Source: Actinernus sp. WN-2022 | Taxonomy: Eukaryota > Cnidaria > Anthozoa > Actiniaria > Actinernidae | NCBI GenBank assembly: GCA_030867875.1 | Contig: JAOWCC010001634.1 | Span: 52,796,021 to 52,860,020 of the forward strand | Direction of reading: 5' to 3' | Length of the DNA stretch: 64,000 nt | In this document: positions 12,301-20,989 of the stretch, in pieces | Position numbering within the stretch: the first letter of the stretch is position 1 | Layout of the letters: the number at the start of each line of letters is the position of its first letter | Translations under genes and position numbers: made by a program | The notes under the pieces: model-generated | Seen by the model: only the letters and a program-made list of their open reading frames with translations | Told to the model about the DNA's origin: nothing | Database searches by the model: none

Positions 12301-12464
12301 TCCCCAGGGGACAAGCAATCAGAGATATAGTGCATGTAATTTAGGGTATCCTGGAGCCCTGGGCCCTATCTCCAAACATATTTTTATTACACAACAACTT
12401 TGTCTGGTATCTGAGATAGAAAGAAGATGGAAAATCGAATTACTTACTCTGTTCCTGCTGTCAT
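187..12464 (-). CDS. KMT2E(MLL5)/upSET/SETD5-family gene, 5' coding part, 7 exons, runs off the left edge
   Basis: Chromatin regulator of the trithorax-related KMT2E/upSET group. Seven minus-strand exons join in phase into 179 codons: 12464-12448, 10115-10043, 7161-7043, 6965-6918, 6768-6688, 3926-3868, 326-187. Residues 1-30 are N-terminal; 31-40 ([10 protein letters not shown]) match the DHNYG-x-PPP motif of vertebrate KMT2E; 52-62 are acidic. Residues 68-110 form a PHD finger with ligands C68, C70, C82, C85, H90, C93, C107, C110. T66, D75, M79 and W88 align with the four residues that contact trimethyl-lysine in the human KMT2E PHD, so H3K4me3 reading is expected. Downstream are a KRKR-like basic segment, an Asp run, and [12 protein letters not shown], which corresponds to the conserved TPTSITLTASRV segment. 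Any SET domain lies outside the window. SETD5 proper lacks the PHD, so KMT2E/upSET is the better match. Introns are full of transposons. Confidence 0.93.
480..735. repeat. Left subterminal repeat cluster, GCGAACCC units
   Basis: Degenerate copies of GCGAACCCTGCAAACTCTGA in both orientations. The same motif recurs inverted at 3260-3420, next to the other inverted terminus. Subterminal repeats of this sort are commonly transposase-binding sites. Confidence 0.7.
2403..2499. mobile_element. 97-bp palindromic fold-back element with TAA flanks
   Basis: Arms of about 45 bp (2403-2447 and 2455-2499) pair with only two or three mismatches around a short loop. The ends GATAAAGAATGAGC / GCTCATTCTTTATC are flanked on both sides by TAA (2400-2402, 2500-2502), as for a 3-bp TWA target duplication. 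It is nested in the 444-3456 element. Confidence 0.7.
3260..3420. repeat. Right subterminal repeat cluster, GGGTTCGC units
   Basis: Inverted counterpart of the 480-735 cluster: repeated GGTTCGCTT, GGGTTTGCT and GGGTTCACTC variants just inside the right terminal inverted repeat of the 444-3456 element. Confidence 0.65.
3868..3926 (-). CDS. Exon 6 of the KMT2E-like gene, with a GC-AG donor
   Basis: 59 nt: acceptor TTATTCACAG| before 3926; the donor after 3868 is GTG|GCAAGT, a GC rather than GT splice donor. It encodes [20 protein letters not shown], matching the segment after the PHD in KMT2E (NLDKERAVLLQRRKRENMS). The GC donor gives S-D at the junction as in KMT2E. The nearest GT (GA|GTGGCA) would also keep the frame but is a poor donor and gives N instead. 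Confidence 0.87.
4643..6607. mobile_element. Candidate 2.0-kb non-autonomous DNA transposon with TTTGAACCAGTAC repeats
   Basis: Inverted ends TGTTGTGGTTCAATT (4643 on) and AATTGAACCACAACA (to 6607), each bordered by TA. Next to the ends are copies of TTTTTTGAACCAGTAC (4670-4790 forward; 6519-6570 inverted). No transposase ORF. The design, TA flanks with dense subterminal repeats, resembles the 444-3456 element, but the sequences differ. Confidence 0.66.
6168..6300 (+). repeat. tRNA/5S-rRNA chimeric SINE-like pseudogene
   Basis: 6178-6202 has a tRNA A-box-like stretch (GTGGCGCAGTGCGTTAATCG). It is followed at 6210-6300 by a degenerate 5S rRNA segment: GTTCCTCGTGATCC, GAAGTTAAGC, CGGGC, GGTTAGTA, and the box-C region TGGATGGGTGGCCG. 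The first third of 5S is missing and the 3' part decays, so this is not a working 5S gene. A composite SINE head, or a 5S pseudogene fused to a tRNA fragment, both fit. Confidence 0.6.
6688..6768 (-). CDS. Exon 5 of the KMT2E-like gene: end of PHD
   Basis: 81 nt between acceptor GTATTTTAG| and donor CCAAG|GTAAGT. It completes the PHD finger: [11 protein letters not shown], then [11 protein letters not shown]. It carries W88 (aromatic-cage residue), H90, C93, C107 and C110. Phase matches both neighbours. The intron to exon 4 is 149 nt. Confidence 0.95.
6918..6965 (-). CDS. Exon 4 of the KMT2E-like gene: PHD core
   Basis: 48 nt between acceptor TTTATTGTAG| and donor CAG|GTAAGA. Encodes [15 protein letters not shown], nearly identical to [15 protein letters not shown] of vertebrate KMT2E. 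It carries zinc ligands C82 and C85 and the peptide-binding residues D75 and M79. The intron to exon 3 is only 77 nt. Confidence 0.95.
7043..7161 (-). CDS. Exon 3 of the KMT2E-like gene: DHNYG motif, acidic linker, start of PHD
   Basis: 119 nt, acceptor TCTCTGTTAG| and donor TTTG|GTTAGT. It starts in phase 0 and ends two bases into a Cys codon. It encodes a Pro/Ser-rich segment ([17 protein letters not shown]), an acidic run (GNEDDEDDG) and the first PHD ligand in ITRCIC. T66 corresponds to the histone-contacting Thr of human KMT2E. Confidence 0.93.
7828..7981. repeat. Tandem duplication, 79-bp unit x2
   Basis: AAAGCTGATTTCTATGATAT begins at 7828 and again at 7907. The two 79-bp copies, through TTTATTCAACACCT, differ at very few positions, so the duplication is recent. 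Confidence 0.9.
9279..9505. repeat. Tandem repeat, 76-bp unit x3
   Basis: CCCAGACAAAGTAAGGATCT recurs at 9290, 9366 and 9442, a period of 76. The third copy has a small deletion and its end is less certain. It lies in an intron and is non-coding. Confidence 0.88.
9500..9690 (+). repeat. Possible LINE 3' end with TTG tail
   Basis: AT-rich sequence ending AATAAAGTGTGTTGTTGTTGG, the layout of a retroposon 3' UTR with an AATAAA signal and a short TTG tail. No coding part is present, so this is weak. Confidence 0.3.
10043..10115 (-). CDS. Exon 2 of the KMT2E-like gene
   Basis: 73 nt: acceptor TTTTTCTGCAG| before 10115 and donor TTG|GTAGGT after 10043. It begins with the third base of a split codon and ends in phase 0. 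It encodes residues 7-30, ending RHMPYL. Joined to the next exon this gives MPYLDHNYG, close to LPYADHNYG at the equivalent place in vertebrate KMT2E, which supports the exon although it is short. Confidence 0.87.
10116..12447 (-). other. Intron 1 of the KMT2E-like gene
   Basis: 2332 nt. It includes the possible short TIR element at 10270-10480; otherwise nothing is recognised. Confidence 0.65.
10270..10480. mobile_element. Possible degenerate MITE with GGGCTCAA/TTGAGCC ends
   Basis: The left end AGGGCTCAAAAAAAAAATTG and the right end TTTATTTTTCTTGAGCCTTG are roughly inverted. Internal GGGCAAG/CTTGCCC motifs also pair. No clear target duplication. Confidence 0.35.
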
Positions 12465-12551
12465 GAGGCCAACATTTGCCAATAGCAACACTTTAGAAGG
12501 TTCTAGAGAACCAGTAGGTAGGGTTAGTCCACATCCCTGTCATATTCACCA
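12448..12551 (-). CDS. Exon 1 (coding): probable start codon of the KMT2E-like gene
   Basis: On the minus strand the sequence runs from a polypyrimidine acceptor (TTTCCATTTCAG at 12552-12563) to a donor AGA|GTAAGT, with the last exon base at 12448. Coding starts at ATG 12464-12462 (MTAGT, then a split GA|C codon giving D6). This is the only ATG in frame in the exon, and an in-frame TGA lies upstream in the same exon, so 12465-12551 is 5' UTR. The split codon joins exon 2 in phase. Further non-coding exons should lie at higher coordinates but were not identified. Confidence 0.75.
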
Positions 12552-15500
12552 CTGAAATGGAAACTCCACACAGGGACACAATACCTTGGAAGAAAATTGA
12601 ACAAGGTTTGGTGAGTGTAAAGTGCCGAAAAAGAAATAATATGGGGAAAACAGAGAACTACTTTGTTAAATTTGAAACAAACTCAATAACAAAACTCTTG
12701 CCAATAGCTTTCTTTACTTCAAACTTCTATTATTGATTATTTTGTTGCTAAACATGGCCTCCCTACTCCAAGAATTAGAATTTGTAATCAAGCTGAAGAG
12801 TTTGCCATGTTTTCAATCAAGTTCTCTGGTCTCTATGGGAGCAAAATCATTTGCAGGAACAATCAGGAGAAGATCTCAATACATTTTAGAGATGTTTCAG
12901 TCTTTACACTGTAGAAAAACCTTGTTATTACTATTATAGTACTTTTATAAAGGAATCTCTCTCTCCTTGACAGATGATACTGAATCTATGTGGGAGTGGA
13001 TTTCTTGTGACACACAGTCACCCATAGGGGATTTCCTCTTCTGTCAAAATACAACCATTTTCTTTTTCGATATGGGCAAGTAATAATCCTGTGTATATAA
13101 TAATTTTAGAAAACAAGATAGGAACCATTAATTTTGTTGTCATTCAACCATTCAAACTACACTTCTGTTGAATTCTGAAGGGGATCTATGCACCACATAA
13201 GTAGACTAGATTGCTGATGGCAAATTTGATCGTAACAACACTTGGGAAAATAAGAATATCCTATCACACACAATTCTCGATTTTTACAGGGGAAAATCTT
13301 GTTTTGCCATTTAATAACTGAATCAGGTGACTGCCCCCAATGTCTAACAATAAACACAATGTAAATCGAAATGAATTTGTTGTGGACTTCAGTGGACAGC
13401 TAATGCATAAAACACTGTACTTACAAACCAACCCATGACTAGCAGGCATTCTCTCCGATGGTAAAACATGAACAAACCAATATCCCAGCAATTAGATGTA
13501 AAAGAAAAAGGAATGTGTTCGTGATTGCACACCCTTGTGGATTATTCTTTCACTCGTTTCTTGTCATGTTGTTGTTCATCTGGTATACCATTATGAAAGT
13601 AGAAACGGAAAGCTTTCGATTCACTCATAAGGAACATTAACTAGAATATTACAAACTCGTAAGATTTTTAATTAAAACACATATCATCAAGAACACAAGT
13701 TCTAATGAATATATTCACGGCAAATACATTTCGAGCATCGACCATCACTCCGTCTTTACAAATAATTCAAAAACTCGTCAGAGTTTCAATTTAGGGTGTA
13801 ACCAAAGAAAGTAAAGTAAGTGTAGAGATGTCTATATTATTATGATATGAATTAAGGCACATGTAGCCGTACTCTTTAAGGAATAGAAAATTTGAAGAAA
13901 AAAACATGTGGCTAAACACTGTAACCAGAAACTGCATCGCTGCAACTACAAGAAAGCATTTCATGAATTTAGCAAATAAACATATCTGGAAATACACGAA
14001 GCACGCATCAAAACTCGGATTTCAATCAGTTGTTTTCCCTTTGCGCTATGATAAGAAAAGGTGACATCGCAAACTTCTTTTTCTGTATTTCATTCGCTTT
14101 CAGGCAAACAATTTTCCTGTGTTTTTTTTCCACCACGCTAGCTACACACACAAAAGCTCCCAACACAAAAGCTGGCCACGCTGTGAAGTGAAAACGTTCA
14201 AGCTCTTCTTGTATGTGGTTCATCGACAGAAAACGAGAACTCGCATTACCTAGAACCCATTTGTAAAATAGCTGTGGATATTTTGATGGTGAACTAACGT
14301 TTTCTTGAGTAAATGATGCGTGGTTTTCATGCATAAATGATAATAACTTGAAAACCTCGAGAATCGACAAGACAACCGAGACACAAGCAGATGTCCAAGA
14401 AACGTTCGATCGCTCCGCGATGATAACACAGTAAACCAGTCGAGACCGAATCCACAAACAACACCAACAATGTATAGATCCCTTAAAGCTGAAAAACATG
14501 GTATTTTTTCTCTTATTCGTGACAAAACAACAGCCTGATATATCTCTAGGTACAAGAAAAACACAAGTACCGACACCTTGAAAGAAAGCTGCCTGATGAA
14601 TAAGTTATTTGAACATGGAACCACGACCTGATATATATTTGCTGCTGAAAATATGGCATATATAGATTACAGATAAATCCAATAGCCAGACTTTCAAAGT
14701 AGAGGGAGAAAGATGAAGTTTTAGTTATTTTCGAGGTTCGGTTTCAATTCTAGTGATCGTCCCGCCCCTGCGTAGAACAAGAATTTGTCAAGAGAATCAT
14801 TCACTCGAGACAAGAACGACATCAAATAACACAGCCCTTCTCATACCAAACTAGCTGACTATGTTACGAGTAAGAAGGATTTGATATAATTGCAAAGATC
14901 TGCTGAAAATCATTGTAATTCCGAACTATGGCATGGCAGCTAGCTGGATTTAAGGTGTCGAATTTCACCGAGTCTCGGCTGAGTTTATCAAAACAACATG
15001 GCAGTCAGACACATGGGAACACTGCTGCTTCGAACCCACAACGAAAGTAAAGCCAAAATAGACACAACGGCGATAAGCATCACCCAAAACCAAAATGGGA
15101 TACTGAAATTATAGAATAAGTTCCTTTTTGCAAGAGAAAATGCCGTTAAGAAATGTGTAAATAAAGTTGTATTGAACTGCGGGTCTGCGACTGGACTACG
15201 CTTGAAAGTCGATTTATGGGAATCGTTTAGTGCCTTGCACCACATCACCGCACACAATAGTGTTTGTGCGACACGAGATCTTCAATGAAGTTCAATAATT
15301 CAAATGAAATAACCTCAAAAGTTTTACTTAATGGGAAGTAGGTCCAAGAAATGGGTGTATACTCCTGCTTTCTCGAAACTGATTCCCCACTCAGTCAGTG
15401 TACGATCAAGCCACTAGTACTAGCGAGGTTACGGAGTTTATCTTTTGGGTACTTCTACATGGTAACCCTTACATTACATTTACAGCTTCAAGACAATTCT

Positions 15501-17300
15501 TAAGTTGAAATAAAATGGAGTATTCTCATAAAGTAGTCTTGGATTTCGATAGTTTTTGCTTTTCATTTTCCGAGACGCAAACCTGTGAACTACATTTCAA
15601 TGTGCTACATCTGATAGATTTGCCTCATTTACGCGAGCAGTTTATTTGCCACTGTCTCACTCTCCTTCAGCCGTTCGATAAGAAACAGGTGAAGAGTCAG
15701 TCAAAAACAGTGGTTCAAGTTTTCTAAGTCAGTTTTCGTGAAAAACATCCTGAAGATAGAAGGTCAGATATTACCTCGAACACATTTGATAGACTTGAGT
15801 TGGCCAGTCTCCCAGTCATAAACACACATTAAATGTTAAAAGCCTGGCGAAATATGGAATTTATCAGTTTAAATGCTGGATTTTAGGGACTAAATATGCC
15901 CGCCAATTACCATAAAATGTGTTTTCTTCAATAAAAATACTGAGAACTTGAAAGACCTACCTTGGAAGTTCGCACGATGTTCCACCAAGTTTGCCAACAG
16001 TCATCTAACAAACTTGGCTCCTACCACACACATAAACCTCAATATCTTGACATAAAAATCCACCAGTACCAAAATGAGTTGATTTCAGTACAGTACTGGG
16101 AATAATAGTCGCTATATGATTGACACTGATAGTGTAAAATGTTTTTTTTCAGGTTATCTAGGCCCACGAAGTTCCCTTACTTTTCGCCATTTGCATTTGG
16201 ACTCGAACCAACGAACGGGAAACAGGAGGTTACCGCGCATGCGCATCAGGGTGGCATCACGTGATTCAATAATACACCACGTTACGTCACGCGGCAAATA
16301 ACACAGCGTGGCAGAGCGAGCAGTAGGCAGTTTGTCCAGTTGGCAATGTACTACAAACGTTTAAAACATTCTAAACCGATACGAAAGCACTTTCAAAGGC
16401 CAAATATATCCTTTTTACATAATAGTTCAGGGATTCTTTCTTTATCCGCGTCAATCAAGCGAAACGCTAAATCGTGAGAAATACCGTCCTTTATTGAAAA
16501 TTCAAATGTTTTCTCCACATCCTGGAGATGGTACGATTTTTCAATAAATTACAATGCGACGTATTTTTACACATGCAAATGACTACATACCTCTTTTGTG
16601 ACGAATTTACAAAAGATGAATAGCATAAATGCCATCAACATTTCCACGTTTAAGTAAATATGCCTCTCAGATGGATTTAAAGGCTCTAAATATTAAAAAG
16701 AAACATATTGTTGGGCGACTCTAACAGGAAAACACTCAACCACAATCAAAATCCAATGGATTATATTCATCCGGTCACAAAAAGGAATGTTATTTTCCTC
16801 GAGGAAATAATATTGCTCAATATCCCTGAAACCGGTTTTTCCTGTTTTCGATCATATTCATCGACGCTCGAATGTTTTCGAGTGACTGATATCGCATTTC
16901 TTCGTAGTTTCATAGCAAACTCCAAAATCACTTTCCACAACGAACACAAACCATGCTACGTCTAGAATATAATTCATCACGAGTGACGACCAAAACAGAC
17001 GAACTGATCCACGGAGCCCTGAAGTATATAACGGGCTTTCATCATATTGGCGGTACTCTATAGTCAATCAGAAATAACGAATATTCCCTTGATTCATTTG
17101 CCACGCAAACCCCACACTATTCACAAGTCTCGTTTGCTCGCTATATTCCATGTCCGACCATTTATAGACTGGATACCGTAGCGGCCCGTTCCATATCTTC
17201 TTTGCTCGAGGAAACCCAGAAAATTATACTGCGCGCTTCGTGCCATGTTCCAATCATGCTATCCCATGATGCAAGGCGCCAACAGCAGCCATGAATTTTG
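12552..17300. other. Region upstream of the KMT2E-like coding start; no recognised gene
   Basis: No conserved domain seen. ORFs at 14499-14026 (minus, 157 codons, one hydrophobic segment), 15257-14988 (minus, 89 codons, one membrane-like segment FWVMLIAVVSILALLSLWV) and 15515-15727 (plus, 70 codons) resemble nothing I know and may be chance. A CpG-rich stretch at 16195-16330 (GCGCATGCGC, CACGTGA, TTACGTCACGCGG) and another at 17150-17285 are candidate promoter regions for the minus-strand gene. That is inference only. Confidence 0.35.
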
Positions 17301-17307
17301 TGTTCAA

Positions 17308-17350
17308 GGGAGGGGAGGGGAGGGAGGGAGGGGAGGGGAGGGAGGGGAGG
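17308..17350 (+). repeat. GGGAGGGG purine tract (G-quadruplex-capable)
   Basis: About 43 bp of uninterrupted GGGAGGGG/GGGGAGGG with many G-runs of three or more, on the plus strand. Confidence 0.85.
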
Positions 17351-17429
17351 TGTTTGATTGAGGCCTGAAACAAGCTCTTTTTATGTTATTTGGTGATGGT
17401 TTCTCCAACCTGATGAGGACTCCGAGATC

Positions 17430-18175
17430 CTAATTGATCGATTTAACTAATAATAAGTTAAATGACGTTTCAAATTGGTTGAAGGTATATAAATTATCTG
17501 TCAACATCAAAAATCTAATTTCATGATCATTTTTAGACCAATTATGAGAAATTCTTAAGTGACGGTAGAACAAGTCCAAAGTTCTAAATTTCTAGGCGTT
17601 TATATTGACCAGCATCTTACATGGAAAAACCACATAAATTACATTTGCACAAAAATTCAACATCAATCGGGTTATCTGATACAAAGGAGTCACATTTTAT
17701 TTGCTTTCAAGGTCATTGCTATCATTATTGTACACTCTGGTCTTGTGTAACTACCGGTAACCCCAAAGAATTACCTTCTTCAAAGCTCCTAGTAAATGTA
17801 ACCACTCTTTTGTAAACTAAACATTCTAGATATGTTTTGTATATACTTTCTCCAAGCTGGAACTTTTATGTCAGTACCATAACAGATTGCTTCCACGGTC
17901 CTTTGACGGCAAACTTTCCAAAGAAATAATCAAATTCATGAATCATAGATCAACCAGATCCGCAGAGTTCTACTGGCCTCATGCCCGTAGAACTAATATC
18001 ACTGAAACAATTTACCGGTACACTACTTTTCAGTCAAGGTCCAAAGCTCTGTAATACACATTAATTACCAACTACCATTAAAACAGCTGCTAACCGATAA
18101 GTGTCTTCAAAACATCTTACAAGAGATACCAAAGAGAAAATCAAAACCGTGTTTGAGTCTATTAATTTTGTTTTA
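17430..18175 (+). pseudogene. LINE ORF2 fragment (reverse transcriptase C-terminal part)
   Basis: Reads NWLKVYKLSVNIKKSNF, then after a break SSKFLGVYIDQHLTWKNHI. This is the non-LTR reverse transcriptase segment that follows the catalytic YADD, close to the copy at 49800-49900. Frameshifts and stops follow; a degraded C-terminus can be traced to about 18060. 5' truncated and dead. Confidence 0.8.
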
Positions 18176-18352
18176 ATTGTTAATTAATTAATTTGGTTTT
18201 CCTCCCTCCACAAAAAGCCAACATGCTAAATTCCAATTCGATTTGTCTCAGGATTAGCCGGGTCCTGACTTTGATCAGCCCCCTGGTTGTTTCAGGTCTC
18301 GTTAGAAATTCAGTTTTTTTACGCTTATTAGTCCTATAGCTCACATAACCGT

Positions 18353-18440
18353 ACAATACAATACAATACAATACTTTATTTCACATTTCACAATAATTTT
18401 TTTTCAGTTTGTGTAACCACAGGCCGCTCAAGTTCTGACT
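18353..18440 (-). repeat. TATTG-tailed retroposon 3' end (minus)
   Basis: TACAATACAATACAATAC followed by TTTATTTCACATTTC. On the minus strand this is an AATAAA-containing 3' end with a TATTG tail, like the one at 24951. Confidence 0.55.
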
Positions 18441-18690
18441 ATGTATTAAAAACAGTTAATATCGAAGAAGTGAATTACTAGGTTTGTATGGGAGTTCTTC
18501 CGATAACTCTGTAAAAAGGTAACATGCGTTTCAGAAACCTCTTACCGGGTAATATCAAATGGCGCTTGTACAAGGCTTTCTTACTGCCAATTTTACAATA
18601 TTGCATTAGTGTGTGGCCCCGGGTGTGTGGCATTTTTGTGGAGCCAGAAACACCGGATAAGTTGGAATTGCTAAATAGCACTACGGCTTG
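18440..18690 (+). pseudogene. LINE reverse transcriptase fragment
   Basis: Plus-strand reading gives RNLLPGNIKWRLYKAFLLPI, then LQYC, and in a shifted frame VWHFCGARNT. This is the LYKA..LPxLxYC..VWHF motif of CR1/L2-type reverse transcriptase C-terminal regions. Frameshifted and short. Confidence 0.65.
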
Positions 18691-18774
18691 CCCTAAATGA
18701 TAGGTCTAGTACATATAGTGCCCTATTTTGAAGCAGATTAATAGTACATCCTGCTAGCGGCCCTTATGGGTGTT

Positions 18775-18970
18775 TTTTTGCTAATTTGTTTTCGGATTGG
18801 GCTACCTGTGGCACGCGGTCAAAATGGGGCGAGGAAATATTTCCTTTTCTCCTCGCCACATTTTGTCAGGACATGCTTATCTTATTACTCGGGTTCGCAA
18901 GTGTTTAATATTTCTTTTATTTTTCAAGTCACTTTTGCATTGTACTGGTCACGTGACCACGGCACTTCTA
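18775..18970. repeat. Dispersed repeat with GGGCTACCTGTGGC
   Basis: TTTGTTTTCGGATTGGGCTA continuing to CTGTGGC recurs at 38468-38495 with one change. Related sequence, with CTCGGG, CGCAAGTGTTTA and CACGTGA, is at 46500-46690; a GGGCTACCTGTGGC-containing inverted copy is at 54290-54430. Family unknown. Confidence 0.55.
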
Positions 18971-19050
18971 ATATCAAAGTGTTCAAAACGCGAGCGAAGT
19001 TTTTTTTATATGGGCTACATATATGGTTAAACTTCCTCAAGATCCACATT

Positions 19051-19125
19051 TTAATAATAATGGCCATATTTTTATAGCGCCATACCACCACAGTCTTATG
19101 GCCCTTTACATATCACTGACATCCC
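19051..19125 (-). mobile_element. tRNA-derived SINE, 3' part, split by the BEL element
   Basis: On the minus strand this is the SINE 3' region (AAGGGCCATAAGACTGTGG, TATAGCGC-like, ATT tail). It matches the 3' end of the plus-strand SINE at 31839-32220. The SINE resumes at 27383, so the BEL element landed inside it; TCCC is duplicated at 19122-19125 and 27383-27386. Confidence 0.82.
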
Positions 19126-19418
19126 TGTGGGAAACGGGTCTTGTTGCCCAGCTCAGTAATTCCACACTTCACTTTGTTTCAGATTTCACGCTTTAATTCC
19201 CTTTGATTTCAGTTCTCTCCGGTCCTCTCGCTAGTTCACAACAACTTAGACTCAATTATAATAAAAGCTACTAACCGAGTTACTTAATTCTATCTAAATA
19301 ATTAGTTTTGTTCGTCAATTAATCTGAGAGTCAATCTCTACTATTTTTAATACTTATCTCTCACGTCACCCCTCACTTCCTCTCACTTGTCAACAACATT
19401 AATTAACAATTTCTAACA
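19126..19418 (-). repeat. BEL 3' LTR
   Basis: Matches 27091-27382 with 8 differences including one indel. Ends TGTTAG...CCCACA on the minus strand. Confidence 0.94.
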
Positions 19419-19436
19419 CATTCCCCTGTTTTTCTC
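19419..19436 (-). other. BEL polypurine tract
   Basis: Minus strand reads AGAAAAACAGGGGAATG directly before the 3' LTR, where plus-strand DNA synthesis is primed. Confidence 0.75.
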
Positions 19437-19514
19437 CGGAGGAGACAAACACTGGATTTGGGAGTTCATTCGCAACGTTCAGCGTTTATATGTTAAAAAG
19501 TTCAGTTCTAAAGT

Positions 19515-20671
19515 TCAGTGTCCCAGTTCATCTTGTGCAACATCTCTGATCCTTTCTCTTGCGGCGACCGCAGCATCTCGTTTGGGCCTGAACGTGGGCG
19601 CGTCGGGGAGTCCGGGAGTCCGGTTGTTGGGAGGCGTCCTGTTACAGGACAATTCCAATGGATAGAGGTGCTGAACCGCAAGTTCTAAGAAACTCTTACC
19701 CGCTCGTAACTTGGCGGCCCGTACAATTTCGTCGCGTCCCACAATCAGGTCTTCTATGATTCCAAGCTTCCATCTATTGCGATTGCGCTGATCATCCTTG
19801 ATGATGACGACCTCCCCCTTGGCTAAATGGGAGTCTTCTCCCTTGTGCTTGAGGTGATGTCGTTCGCGTAAGGCTCGCAGGTACTCCTTTGACCATCTGC
19901 TCTGAGTCCTTGCAGCTCATCAGATATCTAGCCCTCTTGCGCAGATCTTTATCCTCCAAGTAGTGTGGATCCAGCTCCGGGAGGAGATTGGAACCCAAGA
20001 ACAGTAGTGAGTTTGGCGCGTCAGAGTCGGCAATTGTGCGTCGTCTTCCACGTAACTCAAAGGGCGTTTGTTGAGAGTGATTTCGACATCGAGGAGGACT
20101 TCGCACAACTCCGTCCAGGTCAGCAAGCCGTGACCGATGGTCTTGTGTAGTGCTGATTTCACAAGGTAGGCCAATGAGGCGCTCAAACTGGCCGCCCCAC
20201 TATGGGGTGCGGCTTAGGTTAAACTGCCACGTAATCTCTAGATGGGCAAGGAAATCGTCGAGCTTCTCGTCGTTACGCACGGTATTCAACCACTTGGCGG
20301 CAGCCACAAAGGTCTTACCGTTATCAGAGCAGACCTTTATTGGTCGGCCTCGCCTCGCGATGAGTCGTTTCATACTTCTTAGGAATTCTTGAGTCTCCAG
20401 TGTCTGCAACAACTCCATGTAGATACCTCTCGTCAGACTGCAGGAATACAACACCACGTACGTACGCTTTGCCCTCTGTTTTGGGCTTGGCGCGGTATTT
20501 TATCGGACCGGCAAAGTCCACGCCTATGACCTGGAACGGCATGTTGCGCTCTGTACGATCTGTGGGCAACAGCCCTGGGGGCGGATTGGCCACGGCAATC
20601 GCTTGGAATCTCTTGCATCCCCAGCAACGTTTCAACATTGTTTCACTAGTTTCCTGAGGCGTGGTACCCAC
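19515..20671 (-). pseudogene. BEL integrase core and C-terminal domain, frameshifted
   Basis: Pieces in order: CWGCKRFQA (the CC of the HHCC zinc domain; the HH lies just upstream near 20720), FQVIGVDFAGPIKYRAK (first catalytic Asp), VCSDNGKTF (second Asp), then SALHKTIGHGLLTWTELCEV with LNKRPLSYVEDD. A DUF5641-like end with LYPLEL follows at 19742-19515. Several frameshifts separate the pieces. Confidence 0.85.
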
Positions 20672-20679
20672 AGTTGTTC

Positions 20680-20985
20680 GCGCACTTTCGCCATCGTCAG
20701 ACTCACTCCCCCGTGGAGGGTAGTCACGTGGGCTCGTTGCACGATTTTTGCGGTGAAAACAGCTGAGTCAGGTAGACAGATAGGGTTCTGCCCCGACACT
20801 CCAACACACCCTCTGCGTTCTCCTGCACGTTTAGTTGTAGTTTATCCTCTTGAAAGCTTGGGTTGCGCATTCCCTCTTTCTGCGCACGCTTGATCCAGAA
20901 GAGCTTCTGTGCTGCAATCTCCTCTGTCGTTAGGGGCCCCCGCACTCTCTCTCCCTTTGGGGCTCTTGCATTGCGCAATAATCTA
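20680..20985 (-). pseudogene. BEL integrase N-terminal segment, low-coordinate side of the LINE insertion
   Basis: RNARAPKGERVRGPLTTEEI, AAQKLFWIKRAQKEG, then in another frame RAHVTTLHGG (His ligands of the zinc domain). It continues the protein broken at about 23165 by the inserted LINE. Confidence 0.78.
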
Positions 20986-20989
20986 GCTA

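Noticed and set aside
14026..14624. Membrane protein exon (two overlapping minus-strand ORFs)
   Set aside because: Two frames are open at once, neither shows a known motif, and no splice partners were found. Left as unassigned.
15515..15727. Small plus-strand gene of 70 codons
   Set aside because: No recognisable family, and chance ORFs of this length are common here.
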